A stretch of DNA of 64,000 nucleotides, from the NCBI GenBank assembly GCA_943368345.1, contig CALRKY020000010.1, forward strand, positions 1 to 64,000, in the 5' to 3' direction. Below the pieces are notes generated by a model that saw only the letters and a program-made list of their open reading frames with translations, made no database searches and was not told where the DNA came from. Every line of letters starts with the position of its first letter. Position 1 is the first letter of the stretch. The translations under genes and the position numbers were made by a program. This DNA is from JADCGM01 sp943368345 (GTDB taxonomy: Bacteria; Pseudomonadota; Alphaproteobacteria; Sphingomonadales; Sphingomonadaceae). This document shows, in pieces, positions 17,182 through 26,652 of the stretch.

Positions 17182-17892
17182 ATGATTGATACTGCGATGG
17201 TGATGGCGGCAGGGCTTGGCAAGCGGATGCGGCCGCTGACGGCGTCGCGACCAAAGCCGCTGGTCAAGGTCGCCGGTCAGACGTTGCTGGACCATAGTCT
17301 CGACCATTTGCGTAGTGCCGGGGTCCGCCGTGCCGTGGTCAATGTCCATTATCTTGCCGGATCGATCGAGGCGCACCTGAAACACCGGGGCAAGGGCCTT
17401 GATATCGCGATTTCCGACGAGCGGGACCTGTTGCTGGAAACCGGTGGCGGGGTGGTCCGGGCGATGCCGCTGATCAACCGCGACAGTTTCTTTGTCGTGA
17501 ATTCGGACAATCTGTGGGTCGACGGCCCGACCGATTCCCTGCGGCTGTTGGCGGATCGCTGGGATGATGAACTGATGGACGGGCTGCTGCTGGTGGTGCC
17601 GCTGGCCCGTGCCAATTGCCACCGGGGGCAGGGTGATTTCCACATGGATCCGGAAGGCTTGCTCAGCCGCCGCCGTGCAACGCGGGTTGCCCCCTTTGTC
17701 TACACTGGTATCCAGTTGGTATCACGACGGCTGTTTGCCGACGCACCTGCGGGCGCATTTTCAACCAACATCCTGTGGGACCGGGCGATTGCAACCGGCC
17801 GACTGTACGGCCTGTCCCACCCCGGCCTGTGGTTTGATGTCGGAACGCCAGAGGCGGTGACCCAGACCGAAGCGCTGCTCGGGCGTGAGTAG
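17182..17892 (+). CDS. murU: N-acetylmuramate alpha-1-phosphate uridylyltransferase MurU
   Basis: The protein has 236 residues from ATG 17182; a GTG at 17173 overlapping the amgK stop is an alternative start. The nucleotidyltransferase signature AAGLGKRMRPLT...PKPLVKV is at the N-terminus, with SDNLW supplying the metal-binding aspartate and GLWFDVGTPEA near the C-terminus. It makes UDP-MurNAc from MurNAc-1-phosphate and UTP. This bypasses MurA/MurB and hence the fosfomycin target. Together with AmgK it forms the recycling shortcut first described in Pseudomonas. Confidence 0.87.
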   Translation: MIDTAMVMAAGLGKRMRPLTASRPKPLVKVAGQTLLDHSLDHLRSAGVRRAVVNVHYLAGSIEAHLKHRGKGLDIAISDERDLLLETGGGVVRAMPLINRDSFFVVNSDNLWVDGPTDSLRLLADRWDDELMDGLLLVVPLARANCHRGQGDFHMDPEGLLSRRRATRVAPFVYTGIQLVSRRLFADAPAGAFSTNILWDRAIATGRLYGLSHPGLWFDVGTPEAVTQTEALLGRE

Positions 17893-20875
17893 CGGCCACC
17901 CCCAAGTCTATACCATCCCGCCACATGTGGCGTTCGTCGATGCGCTGGCGACCGGGTTGCTGGAACGGACGCGGGACGAGCCGATGGCCCTCGCCCGGGC
18001 GACCGTGTTGCTGCCCAACCGGCGGGCGGTCAGGGCGCTGACCGAGGCCTTTGTGCGCCTGTCGGACGAACAGGGGCTGCTGCTGCCGCGCATGATGCCG
18101 CTTGGCGACGTTGATGAGGATGAAGTGCTCGGTGCCTTTGCCGATGACATGGTGTCGGGGGCCGCGCTGTTGCCAGCGGTTGACGACTGCAAGCAGCGGC
18201 TGATTCTAACTGGGCTGGTCAAACGCTTTCTCGACACGCCGGACAGTCCTGCGACCGCCGTTGAGGCGATGCGGCTGGCGGATGACCTGCGGCGGACCTT
18301 GTCGCAACTGCTATCGGAGGATGTTGCGCCGGAGGCCTTGCGCGCGCTCGACGTTGGCGGGCTGGCAACGCACTGGGAGAAAACCCTCAAGTTCCTGTCG
18401 ATCATCCTCGATGTCTGGCCGGGGATTTTGGCGGAGGAAGGGGAGATTGACCGGGCGCAGCGGAAGGTCCTGTTGTTACGGTCCTGGACCGAGCGGTTGG
18501 GACAAATGCCGCCGTCGGCGATGATCGTCGCGGTGGGGATGACCGCCACATCGCCGGTGGTTGCGCAACTGTTGGGAGCGATTGCGCGGCAGCAACATGG
18601 TTTGGTTGTGCTGCCGGGCCTCGACCTGCAAATGGCCGATGCAGAATGGGACTCGCTGGCGGCGCGGAGGCTTGACCCGGATGTGTCGCACCACCGCGAT
18701 CAGGATGCGCATCCGCAATATGGCTTTCGCGTCCTGCTCGACCGGATGGCCGTCGTCCGCCCCGATGTTCAAACCTGGACATGGACCAGCCGTTTCGATG
18801 GACCGGCGGCCCGAACGGAGGTTGTCGCGCGGGCGATGGCACCTGCTGCCTTTACCGGCGATTGGCGATCCACCGAGATCGACGATGCGGCGATGCAGGG
18901 CGTGCGTTTGATAGAAGCCGCCAATCCCGGCGAAGAGGCGCTGGTCATTGCTTTGGCGCTCCGGCGGCAGCTGGAAACACCGGGGCGAACGGCGGCATTG
19001 GTGACGCCGGACCGGGGGCTTGCCCGGCGGGTTGCGGTGCAGCTGGCCCGGTGGAATCTGGAATTGGATGACACAGCGGGTGTTCCGCTCGGCCGAACGC
19101 CACCGGGGACATTTCTGTTGGCGTTGGTCGAAGCGGCGACCCAGGGGTTCGCGCCGGTTCCGCTGCTGGCGCTCTTGAAGCACCCGCTGGTAAACGGTGC
19201 CGACCGCCTGCAATGGCTCGACCGGGTCCGCCAGCTGGATTTCGCGTTGCGCGGTGTGCGTCCGCCACCCGGCCTTGATGCCATCGCCGGGCAAATCCAC
19301 AACCGACGCCTGGAGGCGACACTGCGCCGCGATGCCGCTGCGGAGGCGTCATTGGTCGCACTCGAAGCGTGGTGGCCAGATGTTCAGGCAGGATTGGAGC
19401 CGCTTGAACAGTTGTTCTCGGGCAAATCGTTGCTGCTTCCCAACCTGATCGACCAGCTACGCCGCGCCGGCGAGAGGCTGGCGGGGGATATGCTGTGGCA
19501 GCGACCGGCGGGCCGGGCGCTTGCGGATGTCGTGGCTGAACTGGCGATACATGGCCACCGGCTGGCTCCGTTTGACACCGGCGATGCCCCCGGTCTGATC
19601 GCGGCCTTTCTGGATGATGTTCCGGTGCGCCCGCCGTTTGGCAAGCATCCGAGGCTGGGTGTGTACGGACTGCTGGAGGCGCGGTTGCAGCGGGCCGACC
19701 TGATGATCCTCGGCGGGCTGAACGAGGGGGTGTGGCCAGCACTCGCCAAGCCCGATCCCTGGCTGGCGCCTGCTGCGCGAAAGCAATTAGGCTTGCCGGG
19801 ACTGGAGGCGCGGCTCGGGCTGGCGGCGCATGATTTTGTGCAGGCTATGGGGGCAAAGCGGGTGCTGATCACCCGGGCCCGGCGCGATGCCAGCGCGCCG
19901 ACCGTCGCGTCGCGGCTGTGGCTGCGGCTGGAGGCCATTTGCGGCGACCGATTGCAGCGCGATGACGAGCTGCTGGCGATTGCCCGTGCGCTTGATAGAT
20001 CAAGCGACATAGCACCTGCACAGCGACCAGCTCCCGCACCACTCGCAGCACAGCGGCCGCGGCGGATTTCGGTTACTGGCGTCGAGAAACTGAAGGCCGA
20101 TCCCTATAGTTTTTACGCCGAACAGATGCTTGGCCTCAGCCAATGGCCACCGCTCGATGTTGACCCAACCGCGGCCGAGCGGGGGACGTTTCTACATGCC
20201 GTTCTGGAACGGTGGATCAAGGAGAAGCCGGACGATCCCGATCATCTGAAGGCATTGCTTGATATCATGCTCGACGCCGATTTCGGCCACCATCCAACCA
20301 TGATGGCACTATGGGCTCCGCGCGTTCGCCGTGCCATTGATTGGGCGGCGGACACGATGGCTGACTGGCGGGCCGAGGGCTGGCGGCCGGTTGCAGCCGA
20401 GCGCCGGGGCAGCATCGAACTTGGCAATGGGGTAACACTCACCGGCAAGGCCGACCGGATTGACCGTCATGCCGACGGACGGCTGGCGATTATCGACTAC
20501 AAGACCGGCCAGCCGCCCAGCCACGCCCAGCTGGAAAACGGCTATGCATTGCAACTCGGACTACTGGCCTGGCTGGCATCGGGCGGCCATGTCCGGGATG
20601 TTCCCGCCGCCGAGGTCAGTGCGCTGCGCTATTGGCGGTTGTCCGGCGGGACCAGGCCTGACCGCCCGAAAGATCCGCTGGTCCACAACCGCCAACCCTG
20701 GAGCGATCCGGGGAGTTTCATCGACAGTTCGATGGAACATTTTTTTGAGGTTTGTGATGCCCTGCTGCTCGGCAATGCGCCGTTCACCGCCAAGCTCCAT
20801 CCGGATTATTCCACGCGCTACACCGATCATGACCATCTCGCCCGGGTGGCGGAATGGCTGGGGCGCGGCGAATGA
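17885..20875 (+). CDS. addB: Double-strand break repair protein AddB
   Basis: The 996-residue protein starts at GTG 17885, overlapping murU by eight bases. It has an alphaproteobacterial AddB layout: an inactive helicase-like N-terminal half (LLPNRRAVRALTEAF near the start), GLNEGVWP around residue 618, and a C-terminal nuclease domain (GKADRIDRHADGRLAIIDYKTG, about residues 855-880) containing the PD-(D/E)xK residues D, D and K. With AddA it resects double-strand breaks for RecA loading. The four-base overlap with addA indicates coupled translation. Confidence 0.93.
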   Translation: MSSGHPQVYTIPPHVAFVDALATGLLERTRDEPMALARATVLLPNRRAVRALTEAFVRLSDEQGLLLPRMMPLGDVDEDEVLGAFADDMVSGAALLPAVDDCKQRLILTGLVKRFLDTPDSPATAVEAMRLADDLRRTLSQLLSEDVAPEALRALDVGGLATHWEKTLKFLSIILDVWPGILAEEGEIDRAQRKVLLLRSWTERLGQMPPSAMIVAVGMTATSPVVAQLLGAIARQQHGLVVLPGLDLQMADAEWDSLAARRLDPDVSHHRDQDAHPQYGFRVLLDRMAVVRPDVQTWTWTSRFDGPAARTEVVARAMAPAAFTGDWRSTEIDDAAMQGVRLIEAANPGEEALVIALALRRQLETPGRTAALVTPDRGLARRVAVQLARWNLELDDTAGVPLGRTPPGTFLLALVEAATQGFAPVPLLALLKHPLVNGADRLQWLDRVRQLDFALRGVRPPPGLDAIAGQIHNRRLEATLRRDAAAEASLVALEAWWPDVQAGLEPLEQLFSGKSLLLPNLIDQLRRAGERLAGDMLWQRPAGRALADVVAELAIHGHRLAPFDTGDAPGLIAAFLDDVPVRPPFGKHPRLGVYGLLEARLQRADLMILGGLNEGVWPALAKPDPWLAPAARKQLGLPGLEARLGLAAHDFVQAMGAKRVLITRARRDASAPTVASRLWLRLEAICGDRLQRDDELLAIARALDRSSDIAPAQRPAPAPLAAQRPRRISVTGVEKLKADPYSFYAEQMLGLSQWPPLDVDPTAAERGTFLHAVLERWIKEKPDDPDHLKALLDIMLDADFGHHPTMMALWAPRVRRAIDWAADTMADWRAEGWRPVAAERRGSIELGNGVTLTGKADRIDRHADGRLAIIDYKTGQPPSHAQLENGYALQLGLLAWLASGGHVRDVPAAEVSALRYWRLSGGTRPDRPKDPLVHNRQPWSDPGSFIDSSMEHFFEVCDALLLGNAPFTAKLHPDYSTRYTDHDHLARVAEWLGRGE

Positions 20876-23800
20876 CCGCGAAGCCACTTCTCCCGTTGCG
20901 GCCAGAGCAGGCGATTGCCGCCAACCCCTGGGACAATGCTTGGGTGTCGGCATCGGCGGGAACCGGCAAGACGCAGGTGCTGACCGCACGTGTCCTGCGT
21001 CTGCTGCTGACCGGGGCCGCGCCGGAACGATTGCTGTGCCTGACCTTTACCAAGGCGGCGGCGGCGGAAATGCAGGGGCGGATTTTCGACCGGCTGACGC
21101 GGTGGGTGCGGTGCGATGATGCCGGTCTTGACGCCGACCTGCTGGCGCTGGGCGAGGTGCCGGATGCGGAGCTGCGGGCGCGGGCGCGCCGTCTGTTCGC
21201 CAGAGTGGTCGATGCGCGCGGCGGGTTAGCGGTGCAGACGTTCCACAGCTTCGCCCAGTCGCTGCTCGCCGGTTTCCCGGTCGAGGCCGACATTTCGCCG
21301 GGTTTCTCGGTGCTGGATGACCGGACGGGTGTGGAGTTGCGGGGGCGGGTGCTGACGGATGCGCTGACCGATCCTACCTTTGCCGCTGACGTGGCAGCGC
21401 TGGCGATCAAGCTGGGTGAACAGAAATTTCATGCCGTGATCCAGTCTCTGTTGCGGCACCGCGACGGCTTGCGGGCGATTGGCAACCCGGCTGGATATCC
21501 AGCGCTGCTGCGCCGTCAGTTGGATCTGCCAACGGATGGCGACCGGGCATCGGTGATTGGCGCGGCACTGGCGGCGTTTGATTGTCGCCTGCTCCAGAGC
21601 TTCGCCGCGGCGAGCACTCGCTGGGGCACGAAAACCGGCCTCGGCGATGCCGATGTCATTGCTGCCTGGATTGCCGCCAACACCCCGCAACGACTCGCGG
21701 GCTTCGCGGCCCTGTCGCAGGTATTTTTCACCAAGGCCGGGGAACCGCGCAAGCACAGCGAAAAATTGATGCAGCAGATGGTGGGGCTGGATGCGACCAT
21801 CGCGCGCATTGGCGATACCATCCGCGAAATTGCGGACATCGGGGCATGGTTCGATCTCGTCGATGTCGCTGCGCTGCATCTGCGCGTCGGTCACCGGATG
21901 GAATCGGGCTACCGGGTGCAGAAGTCCCGCAGCGGTTTGCTGGATTTTGATGACATGATCGCCGATGCCGCCAAATTGCTCCGCATCGACGGCATGGGGG
22001 AGTGGGTCCGGTTCAAGCTTGACGAACGGATCGACCATATCCTGGTTGATGAAGGGCAGGACACCAACGACGCGCAGTGGCGGATCACCAAGGCCATAGC
22101 CGATGAATTTTTTGCGGGGCGCGGCGCGCGGGAAGAGGTGCACCGGACCCTGTTTGCGGTTGGCGACTACAAGCAATCGATTTTCAGCTTTCAGGGGTCG
22201 GACCCCAAGGTATTCAATGACTATCGCGGGATATTTGCGGAGCTGGCAGCCGATGCCGGGCAGCCATTCCATGATGTCCCGCTGGCGGAATCCTTCCGGT
22301 CGGGTGGGGCGATTCTGGAGGTGGTTGACCGGGTGATCACCGATCTTGGCTTTGACGCGCTGGGATTGGATGTGGAGCCGGAGCCGCACCGGGTTGGTCG
22401 CTCCGGCAATCCGGCAGCGCAGGTGACGCTGTGGCCTCCCGTGCTGGCCGACAGTGGAGGCGATGGTGACCCGGACAGCGAAGCCGAATGGCTACCGGGG
22501 CAGGTGCAGGTACTGGCGCGGCGGCTGGCCCGGCAAATCCGGCAATGGATCGATGATCCGGCGATGCGGCTGGCGAGTGGGCGGCGGGTGAGACCAGAGG
22601 ATATATTGGTGCTGGTTCGAGCGCGCGGAGAATTTGTCGGAGCGCTCGTTGCCAATTTGCACGCGCAGAAGGTCCCGGTCGCCGGTGTGGACCGGTTGCG
22701 GCTGACGGCCCCGATTGCGGTGCAGGATTGCCTGGCGCTGATCCGCTTCGCCCTGCAGCCCGACGACGACCTGACGCTGGCCAGCCTGCTGACCTCCCCG
22801 TTCCTTGGTTGGGATCAGGAGGCGTTGTTCGCCGCAGCCTATGACCGCGGGCGTGGCGTTTCGCTCTGGCGTCGTCTGCGGACAATGGCGGGCCCTCAGG
22901 CCGCTGCCGCAACCGACTGGTTGGGCAACGTCCTGCGCTACGCCGACCTGATGCCGCCACATGAGTTTCTGGAGACGATCTTGTCGGGGGAGCTTGGCGG
23001 TCGGGCAAAGCTGTTGGCGCGACTGGGGGAGGAAGCCCGGGATCAGGTCGAAGCACTGCTGGCCCAGGCCTTGGCCTTTGAAAATGCCCATGCCCCGTCG
23101 CTGCAGGGGTTTCTGGCCTGGATCGAGAATGATGAGTTTGACCTTAAGCGCGATCCGGATGCGCCCAACAATGCGGTGCGGGTGATGACGGTGCACGGGG
23201 CCAAGGGATTGCAGGCCCCGGTGGTCGTGCTCGCCGATGCGGCGCGGGGACCGGGCGGCGTGGCAACGGATCATGTCACGCTGAACTGGGGGTCGGATGA
23301 AACCAATCTGCCGATTTTCTTCGGCGGGAAGCCGGGGCGAATCGGTCCGGTGGCGGACGCCTTGCAGCGGGAAGAGGCTGCCACGATGGAGGAGCATTGG
23401 CGCTTGCTTTACGTCGCGATGACCCGGGCGGAGGATATGCTGTTTGTTGGCGGCGCGCTCGGTGCACGGGAAACCAAATCCGGCATGTCCGTCGATGCCT
23501 GGCATGCCCGGGTGCAGACCGCGTTGACCGGGCTGGGTGCCACGTCGCGGGAGGATAGCCTGTGGGAGGGGGAGGTGCTCACCTATGCGCACGGCGTGAC
23601 CGCGCCTGCGCCCGACCTGCTCGAACGGGCGATTGGGGAGACGCCATCGGTGCCGGATTGGGCGCGGGCAGCGCCAGTGGCCGAACCCGCGCCGCCGCGC
23701 CCGCTGTCCCCGTCACAATTGGCGGCGGATGATGTTGCAGCGCCGCCGCCGACTCCCGGCATGATCGAGGCGGCCCGCAAGGGGAGTTTGCTGCACAAAT

Positions 23801-24276
23801 TGTTCGAACGCCTGCCAGATGTGACGCCGACACGGCGACGGGCAGCGGCTGAGGCCTGGCTGGCCGGTCAGGCCGGCGACCTGGAACCCGGCATTCGCAG
23901 CGGCCTGGTCGACCGGGCGCTGGCGATTGTCGAGGCCCCGGCCTTCGCCGATGTGTTCGGCCCCGATGCCCTTGCCGAAGCCCCGGTCGTGGCGGTTGTT
24001 GACGGCGTGGTGATCGCGGGCAAGGTTGACCGGCTCCTAGTCTTCCCGGACCGGGTTCAGGTGATCGACTTCAAAACCGGACGCAATGTGCCGCCCACCG
24101 CCGAGGCCGTGTCCCCTTATTATCTGAAACAAATGGCCGCCTACACCGCCGCCCTCACCCGCATCTTCCCCGGCCGCCGGATCGAAGCGGCGCTGCTCTA
24201 CACCGAGCAGGCGCGGATGATCGAACTGCCGGAGGCGCTGCTGGCAGAAAATGCGCCGAGCATTCTTGCCAAATAG
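20872..24276 (+). CDS. addA: Double-strand break repair helicase-nuclease AddA
   Basis: The protein has 1134 residues from ATG 20872 (ATGA overlap with addB). UvrD-type helicase motifs: ASAGTGKTQVLTAR (Walker A), LLCLTFTKAAAAEMQ, DFDDMI, HILVDEGQDTNDAQW (Walker B), VGDYKQSIFSFQG, VMTVHGAKGLQAPVVVL and LLYVAMTRAEDMLFV. The C-terminal nuclease carries GKVDRLLVF...VIDFKTGRN. AddAB replaces RecBCD in alphaproteobacteria. In the arrangement I know, trxA often follows addA. Here it does not: a 331-base gap and rpmG follow. Confidence 0.95.
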   Translation: MTAKPLLPLRPEQAIAANPWDNAWVSASAGTGKTQVLTARVLRLLLTGAAPERLLCLTFTKAAAAEMQGRIFDRLTRWVRCDDAGLDADLLALGEVPDAELRARARRLFARVVDARGGLAVQTFHSFAQSLLAGFPVEADISPGFSVLDDRTGVELRGRVLTDALTDPTFAADVAALAIKLGEQKFHAVIQSLLRHRDGLRAIGNPAGYPALLRRQLDLPTDGDRASVIGAALAAFDCRLLQSFAAASTRWGTKTGLGDADVIAAWIAANTPQRLAGFAALSQVFFTKAGEPRKHSEKLMQQMVGLDATIARIGDTIREIADIGAWFDLVDVAALHLRVGHRMESGYRVQKSRSGLLDFDDMIADAAKLLRIDGMGEWVRFKLDERIDHILVDEGQDTNDAQWRITKAIADEFFAGRGAREEVHRTLFAVGDYKQSIFSFQGSDPKVFNDYRGIFAELAADAGQPFHDVPLAESFRSGGAILEVVDRVITDLGFDALGLDVEPEPHRVGRSGNPAAQVTLWPPVLADSGGDGDPDSEAEWLPGQVQVLARRLARQIRQWIDDPAMRLASGRRVRPEDILVLVRARGEFVGALVANLHAQKVPVAGVDRLRLTAPIAVQDCLALIRFALQPDDDLTLASLLTSPFLGWDQEALFAAAYDRGRGVSLWRRLRTMAGPQAAAATDWLGNVLRYADLMPPHEFLETILSGELGGRAKLLARLGEEARDQVEALLAQALAFENAHAPSLQGFLAWIENDEFDLKRDPDAPNNAVRVMTVHGAKGLQAPVVVLADAARGPGGVATDHVTLNWGSDETNLPIFFGGKPGRIGPVADALQREEAATMEEHWRLLYVAMTRAEDMLFVGGALGARETKSGMSVDAWHARVQTALTGLGATSREDSLWEGEVLTYAHGVTAPAPDLLERAIGETPSVPDWARAAPVAEPAPPRPLSPSQLAADDVAAPPPTPGMIEAARKGSLLHKLFERLPDVTPTRRRAAAEAWLAGQAGDLEPGIRSGLVDRALAIVEAPAFADVFGPDALAEAPVVAVVDGVVIAGKVDRLLVFPDRVQVIDFKTGRNVPPTAEAVSPYYLKQMAAYTAALTRIFPGRRIEAALLYTEQARMIELPEALLAENAPSILAK

Positions 24277-24607
24277 TGTCAACTTCGATGGTGCCGTCAT
24301 TCACGTCCGGATCGTCGTTCGCAGCAGGTGGAAGCAGACAGCTCTTTTTGGTCTTTTTGCGATCGACAACTCGCTGGGCGTTCCTGCGACCAACAGCGAT
24401 TCCCGCGAAACGACGATGGAGGTCTCGCATTCTTCCAAAACACTATACCAAATTCGTAGTTCCAACGAACGGAGTTTGGACGGAAGGTCCCCGAACTTGA
24501 CTTACGGCGCGAGGTTTGCGAGGAGCGCGCGGTTCGCGGGCCGCAAGGACCTGCGTTTTTCATTTCAGCCGGATATTCAGGCCGCATAATTCAGGGACGC
24601 CCGCGTC
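24277..24607. other. 331-base intergenic region upstream of rpmG
   Basis: No gene is supported here. Base composition is noticeably less GC-rich than in the flanks (for example TTTTTGGTCTTTTTGC around 24344). Open frames on both strands lack a recognisable family or ribosome-binding site. A possible -35 element TTGACT is at about 24498, but no convincing -10 follows at the right distance. It probably holds the rpmG promoter and leader. Confidence 0.35.
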
Positions 24608-24775
24608 ATGGCAAAGCCAACTACCGTAAAGATCAAGCTGGTCAGCAGCGCCGACACCGGTTTCTTTTATGTCACCAAAAAGAATCCCCGGACCCAGACC
24701 GAAAAGCTGAGCTTCCGCAAATATGATCCGGTCGTGCGCAAGCATGTCGATTTCAAGGAAGCCAAGATCAAGTAA
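24608..24775 (+). CDS. rpmG: 50S ribosomal protein L33
   Basis: The 55-residue basic protein starts MAKPTTVKIKLVSSADTG and ends DFKEAKIK. It matches bacterial L33, including the FYVTKKNPRTQTEKL core and the KYDPVVRKHV tail. It is the zinc-independent form, without the CxxC pairs. It is a component of the large ribosomal subunit. It is transcribed alone and converges on divK, with a hairpin in between. Confidence 0.96.
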   Translation: MAKPTTVKIKLVSSADTGFFYVTKKNPRTQTEKLSFRKYDPVVRKHVDFKEAKIK

Positions 24776-24776
24776 G

Positions 24777-24797
24777 CTGGCGGTCGCGCGCCGCCAG
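24777..24797. terminator. Hairpin between convergent rpmG and divK
   Basis: CTGGCGG (24777-24783) and CCGCCAG (24791-24797) pair perfectly around a seven-base loop, two bases past the rpmG stop. There is no T tract, so strength is uncertain. Its position between two convergent genes suggests a bidirectional terminator. Confidence 0.45.
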
Positions 24798-24813
24798 ATG
24801 CGCGGCCAACTGG

Positions 24814-25182
24814 TCAGACGAATTGCTGAACGACCTCGACAAAGCGCTGCACCGAAATCGGCTTTGAAATATAGGCCTCGCAGCCGTGCGCGCGAATCCG
24901 TTCCTCATCCCCCTTCATCGCCAGCGCAGTGATCGCAATCACCGGGATGGCCGCTAGGTCGGGGTCGGCCTTCAGGTCACGCGTCACATCCAGACCGGAG
25001 ATATCGGGCAGCTGCATGTCCATCAAAATGAGGTCAGGCCGGTGCAGCCGCACTTGCTCGACAACGCCCATGCCGCTGCTGGCCTGCAAGGTGTCGTAGC
25101 CATGTGCCCCGAGCAGATCGCAGAATAATTTCATATTCAGGTCATTATCTTCGACGACCAGTATTTTCTTCGGCAACGACAC
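24814..25182 (-). CDS. divK: Single-domain response regulator DivK
   Basis: The protein has 122 residues from GTG 25182 with GGGG upstream; a TTG at 25209 would add nine residues. It is a lone receiver domain: acidic pair E11-D12, phospho-acceptor D55 in LILMDMQLPDISG, TALAMKGDEERIRAHG and the YISKPIS lysine. The ...NMKLFCDLLGAHGY..., MKGDEERI and CEAYISKPIS stretches are very close to Caulobacter DivK as I remember it. Phosphorylated DivK binds DivL and switches off the CckA-CtrA branch. The neighbours rpmG and the DUF3572 gene match the setting known in alphaproteobacteria. Confidence 0.9.
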   Translation of the reverse strand: MSLPKKILVVEDNDLNMKLFCDLLGAHGYDTLQASSGMGVVEQVRLHRPDLILMDMQLPDISGLDVTRDLKADPDLAAIPVIAITALAMKGDEERIRAHGCEAYISKPISVQRFVEVVQQFV

Positions 25183-25251
25183 GACCCCAATTTTGGTGCG
25201 GACGAACAATCAAGGCTCGCCTGACACGGGCTGCACCACTACACCGGAACC

Positions 25252-25524
25252 ATGATCCGCGACCAGCAACCCGCAGTAGAACCAGAGATACTGGCCTTGC
25301 AGGCGCTGGCCTGGACGATTGGGCAGACGGCCCTGCCCGAACGCCTGCTGGCCTTGACCGGTATGGACGCCGCTGACCTTCGTGCCCGGGCAAGCGAACG
25401 GGCCGTGCTGGCCGCAGTGCTCGGGTTTCTGGAGAGCAATGAGCCGGACTTGATCGCCTGTGCAGGCGCGCTGGGCGTGACGGCGGGCCAATTGGTGGAC
25501 GCAAGGATGAAACTCGACTTATGA
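25252..25524 (+). CDS. DUF3572 family protein
   Basis: This is a 90-residue, mostly helical, acidic cytoplasmic protein. The pattern ALQALAWTIGQ...LPERLLALTGMDAADLRARA...LAAVLGFLESNEPDLIACAGALGV fits DUF3572, a small alphaproteobacterial family commonly encoded next to divK. No enzymatic motif is visible and the function is unknown. It is divergent from divK with a 69-base gap, and its end overlaps the next gene by four bases. That makes it the first gene of a five-gene run. Confidence 0.75.
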   Translation: MIRDQQPAVEPEILALQALAWTIGQTALPERLLALTGMDAADLRARASERAVLAAVLGFLESNEPDLIACAGALGVTAGQLVDARMKLDL

Positions 25525-26144
25525 CCAACCGACCCTTGATCATCACCGACTGCGACGAGGTGTTGATGCACTTCGCCGCGCCGTTTGCCGCCTATCTCGA
25601 CACCGAGCATGCGATGGACCTGAAATTCCAGAGTTTCGCGCTTGCCGGATCGATCACCAAACGGGCGTCGGGCGCGAGCCTTGAGCAGCATGAGGTTGAA
25701 CCGCTCATCGATGGGTTTTTCGCGACCCATATCCATACCCAGACGCCGGTGGATGGGGCCGTATCAGCGCTGGAGCGGTTGTCGGCGCTGGCCGATATCG
25801 TCGTGCTGACCAACGTCCGCGAAATCATCCGCGAATCGCGGAGCCGGGAATTGATTCGGCACGGCATGCCCTACCGGGTCGTACCCAATCAGGGGCCCAA
25901 AGGCTCCCCCGTCGCCGCACTGGCCGAAGACCGCGGCACGGCACCGGTCATCTTCATCGACGATCTGCCGCCACACCACAGTTCCGTGGCAAAACGCGCC
26001 CCGCAGGTGCAGCGTTTGCACTTCATTGCCGACCCGGAATTGCGAGCCTTGTTGCCACCGGCCCAGGATTGCCATGCCCGGATCGATGATTGGCCAACGG
26101 CGGAAAAATGGATCGTTGACCGGCTTGGTCAGGCAGGTGCTTGA
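25521..26144 (+). CDS. HAD-superfamily hydrolase
   Basis: The 207-residue protein begins with PLIITDCDEVLMHF, where DCDE is a variant of the HAD motif I DxDxT/V (nucleophile Asp then Asp two positions on). Motif II is VVLTNVRE and a motif IV-like VIFIDDLPPHH gives the acidic metal ligands. A helical cap of about 70 residues follows motif I. It is probably a small-molecule phosphatase, with unknown substrate. It overlaps both DUF3572 and, closely, the RidA gene, so it is likely in one operon. Confidence 0.75.
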   Translation: MTNRPLIITDCDEVLMHFAAPFAAYLDTEHAMDLKFQSFALAGSITKRASGASLEQHEVEPLIDGFFATHIHTQTPVDGAVSALERLSALADIVVLTNVREIIRESRSRELIRHGMPYRVVPNQGPKGSPVAALAEDRGTAPVIFIDDLPPHHSSVAKRAPQVQRLHFIADPELRALLPPAQDCHARIDDWPTAEKWIVDRLGQAGA

Positions 26145-26176
26145 ACTTTGGCGAGGGCCATGCTTTGGATTGCGGC

Positions 26177-26644
26177 ATGAGCATTGACGACACCCTGACA
26201 GCGCTTGGCATCGAATTGCCAAAGGCCGCCGCCCCGGCTGCCAATTATGTGCCCTTCGTGATGGCGGAGGGGCTGCTCCATATCGCCGGGCAGATTACCT
26301 TTACCGCCGAGGGTGGCCTGGTGAAGGGGCGGCTCGGTGATGACATGAGTGTTGCCGATGGTGCAGCAGCGGCCCGGTTGTGCGGGCTGAACCTTGTTGC
26401 CCAGATGAAGGCGGCGCTCGGTTCTCTCGACCGGGTCTCCCGGATTGTGAAGCTCGGGGTGTTCGTCAATTCGACGCCCGACTTTACCGATCAACCAGAA
26501 GTGGCAAATGGTGCGTCCAACCTGATGGTCGAGATTTTCGGGGATGCGGGGCGGCATGCCCGGTCCGCCGTTGGTGTTGCTGCCCTGCCGCGCGGCGTCG
26601 CGGTCGAGGTGGATGCCATTGTTGCTTATTGTGATCCGGGCTGA
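26177..26644 (+). CDS. RidA family (YjgF/YER057c) protein
   Basis: The protein has 155 residues from ATG 26177, chosen because MSIDDTLTALGIELP is the typical start of this subgroup; the frame is open 12 codons earlier. Conserved features are LLHIAGQ, the middle AAARLCGLNLVAQMKAALGSLD and the C-terminal RSAVGVAALPRGVAVEVDAIV, with the arginine that binds the substrate carboxylate. RidA proteins deaminate reactive enamine/imine intermediates such as 2-aminoacrylate. This 150-residue subgroup is less well characterised than classical RidA. Confidence 0.85.
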   Translation: MSIDDTLTALGIELPKAAAPAANYVPFVMAEGLLHIAGQITFTAEGGLVKGRLGDDMSVADGAAAARLCGLNLVAQMKAALGSLDRVSRIVKLGVFVNSTPDFTDQPEVANGASNLMVEIFGDAGRHARSAVGVAALPRGVAVEVDAIVAYCDPG

Positions 26645-26652
26645 GCGCAAAA

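Noticed and set aside
24251..24589. Plus-strand frame of 112 residues (and a 96-residue minus frame) between addA and rpmG
   Set aside because: Neither shows a family pattern or ribosome-binding site, and they overlap addA or the rpmG leader.
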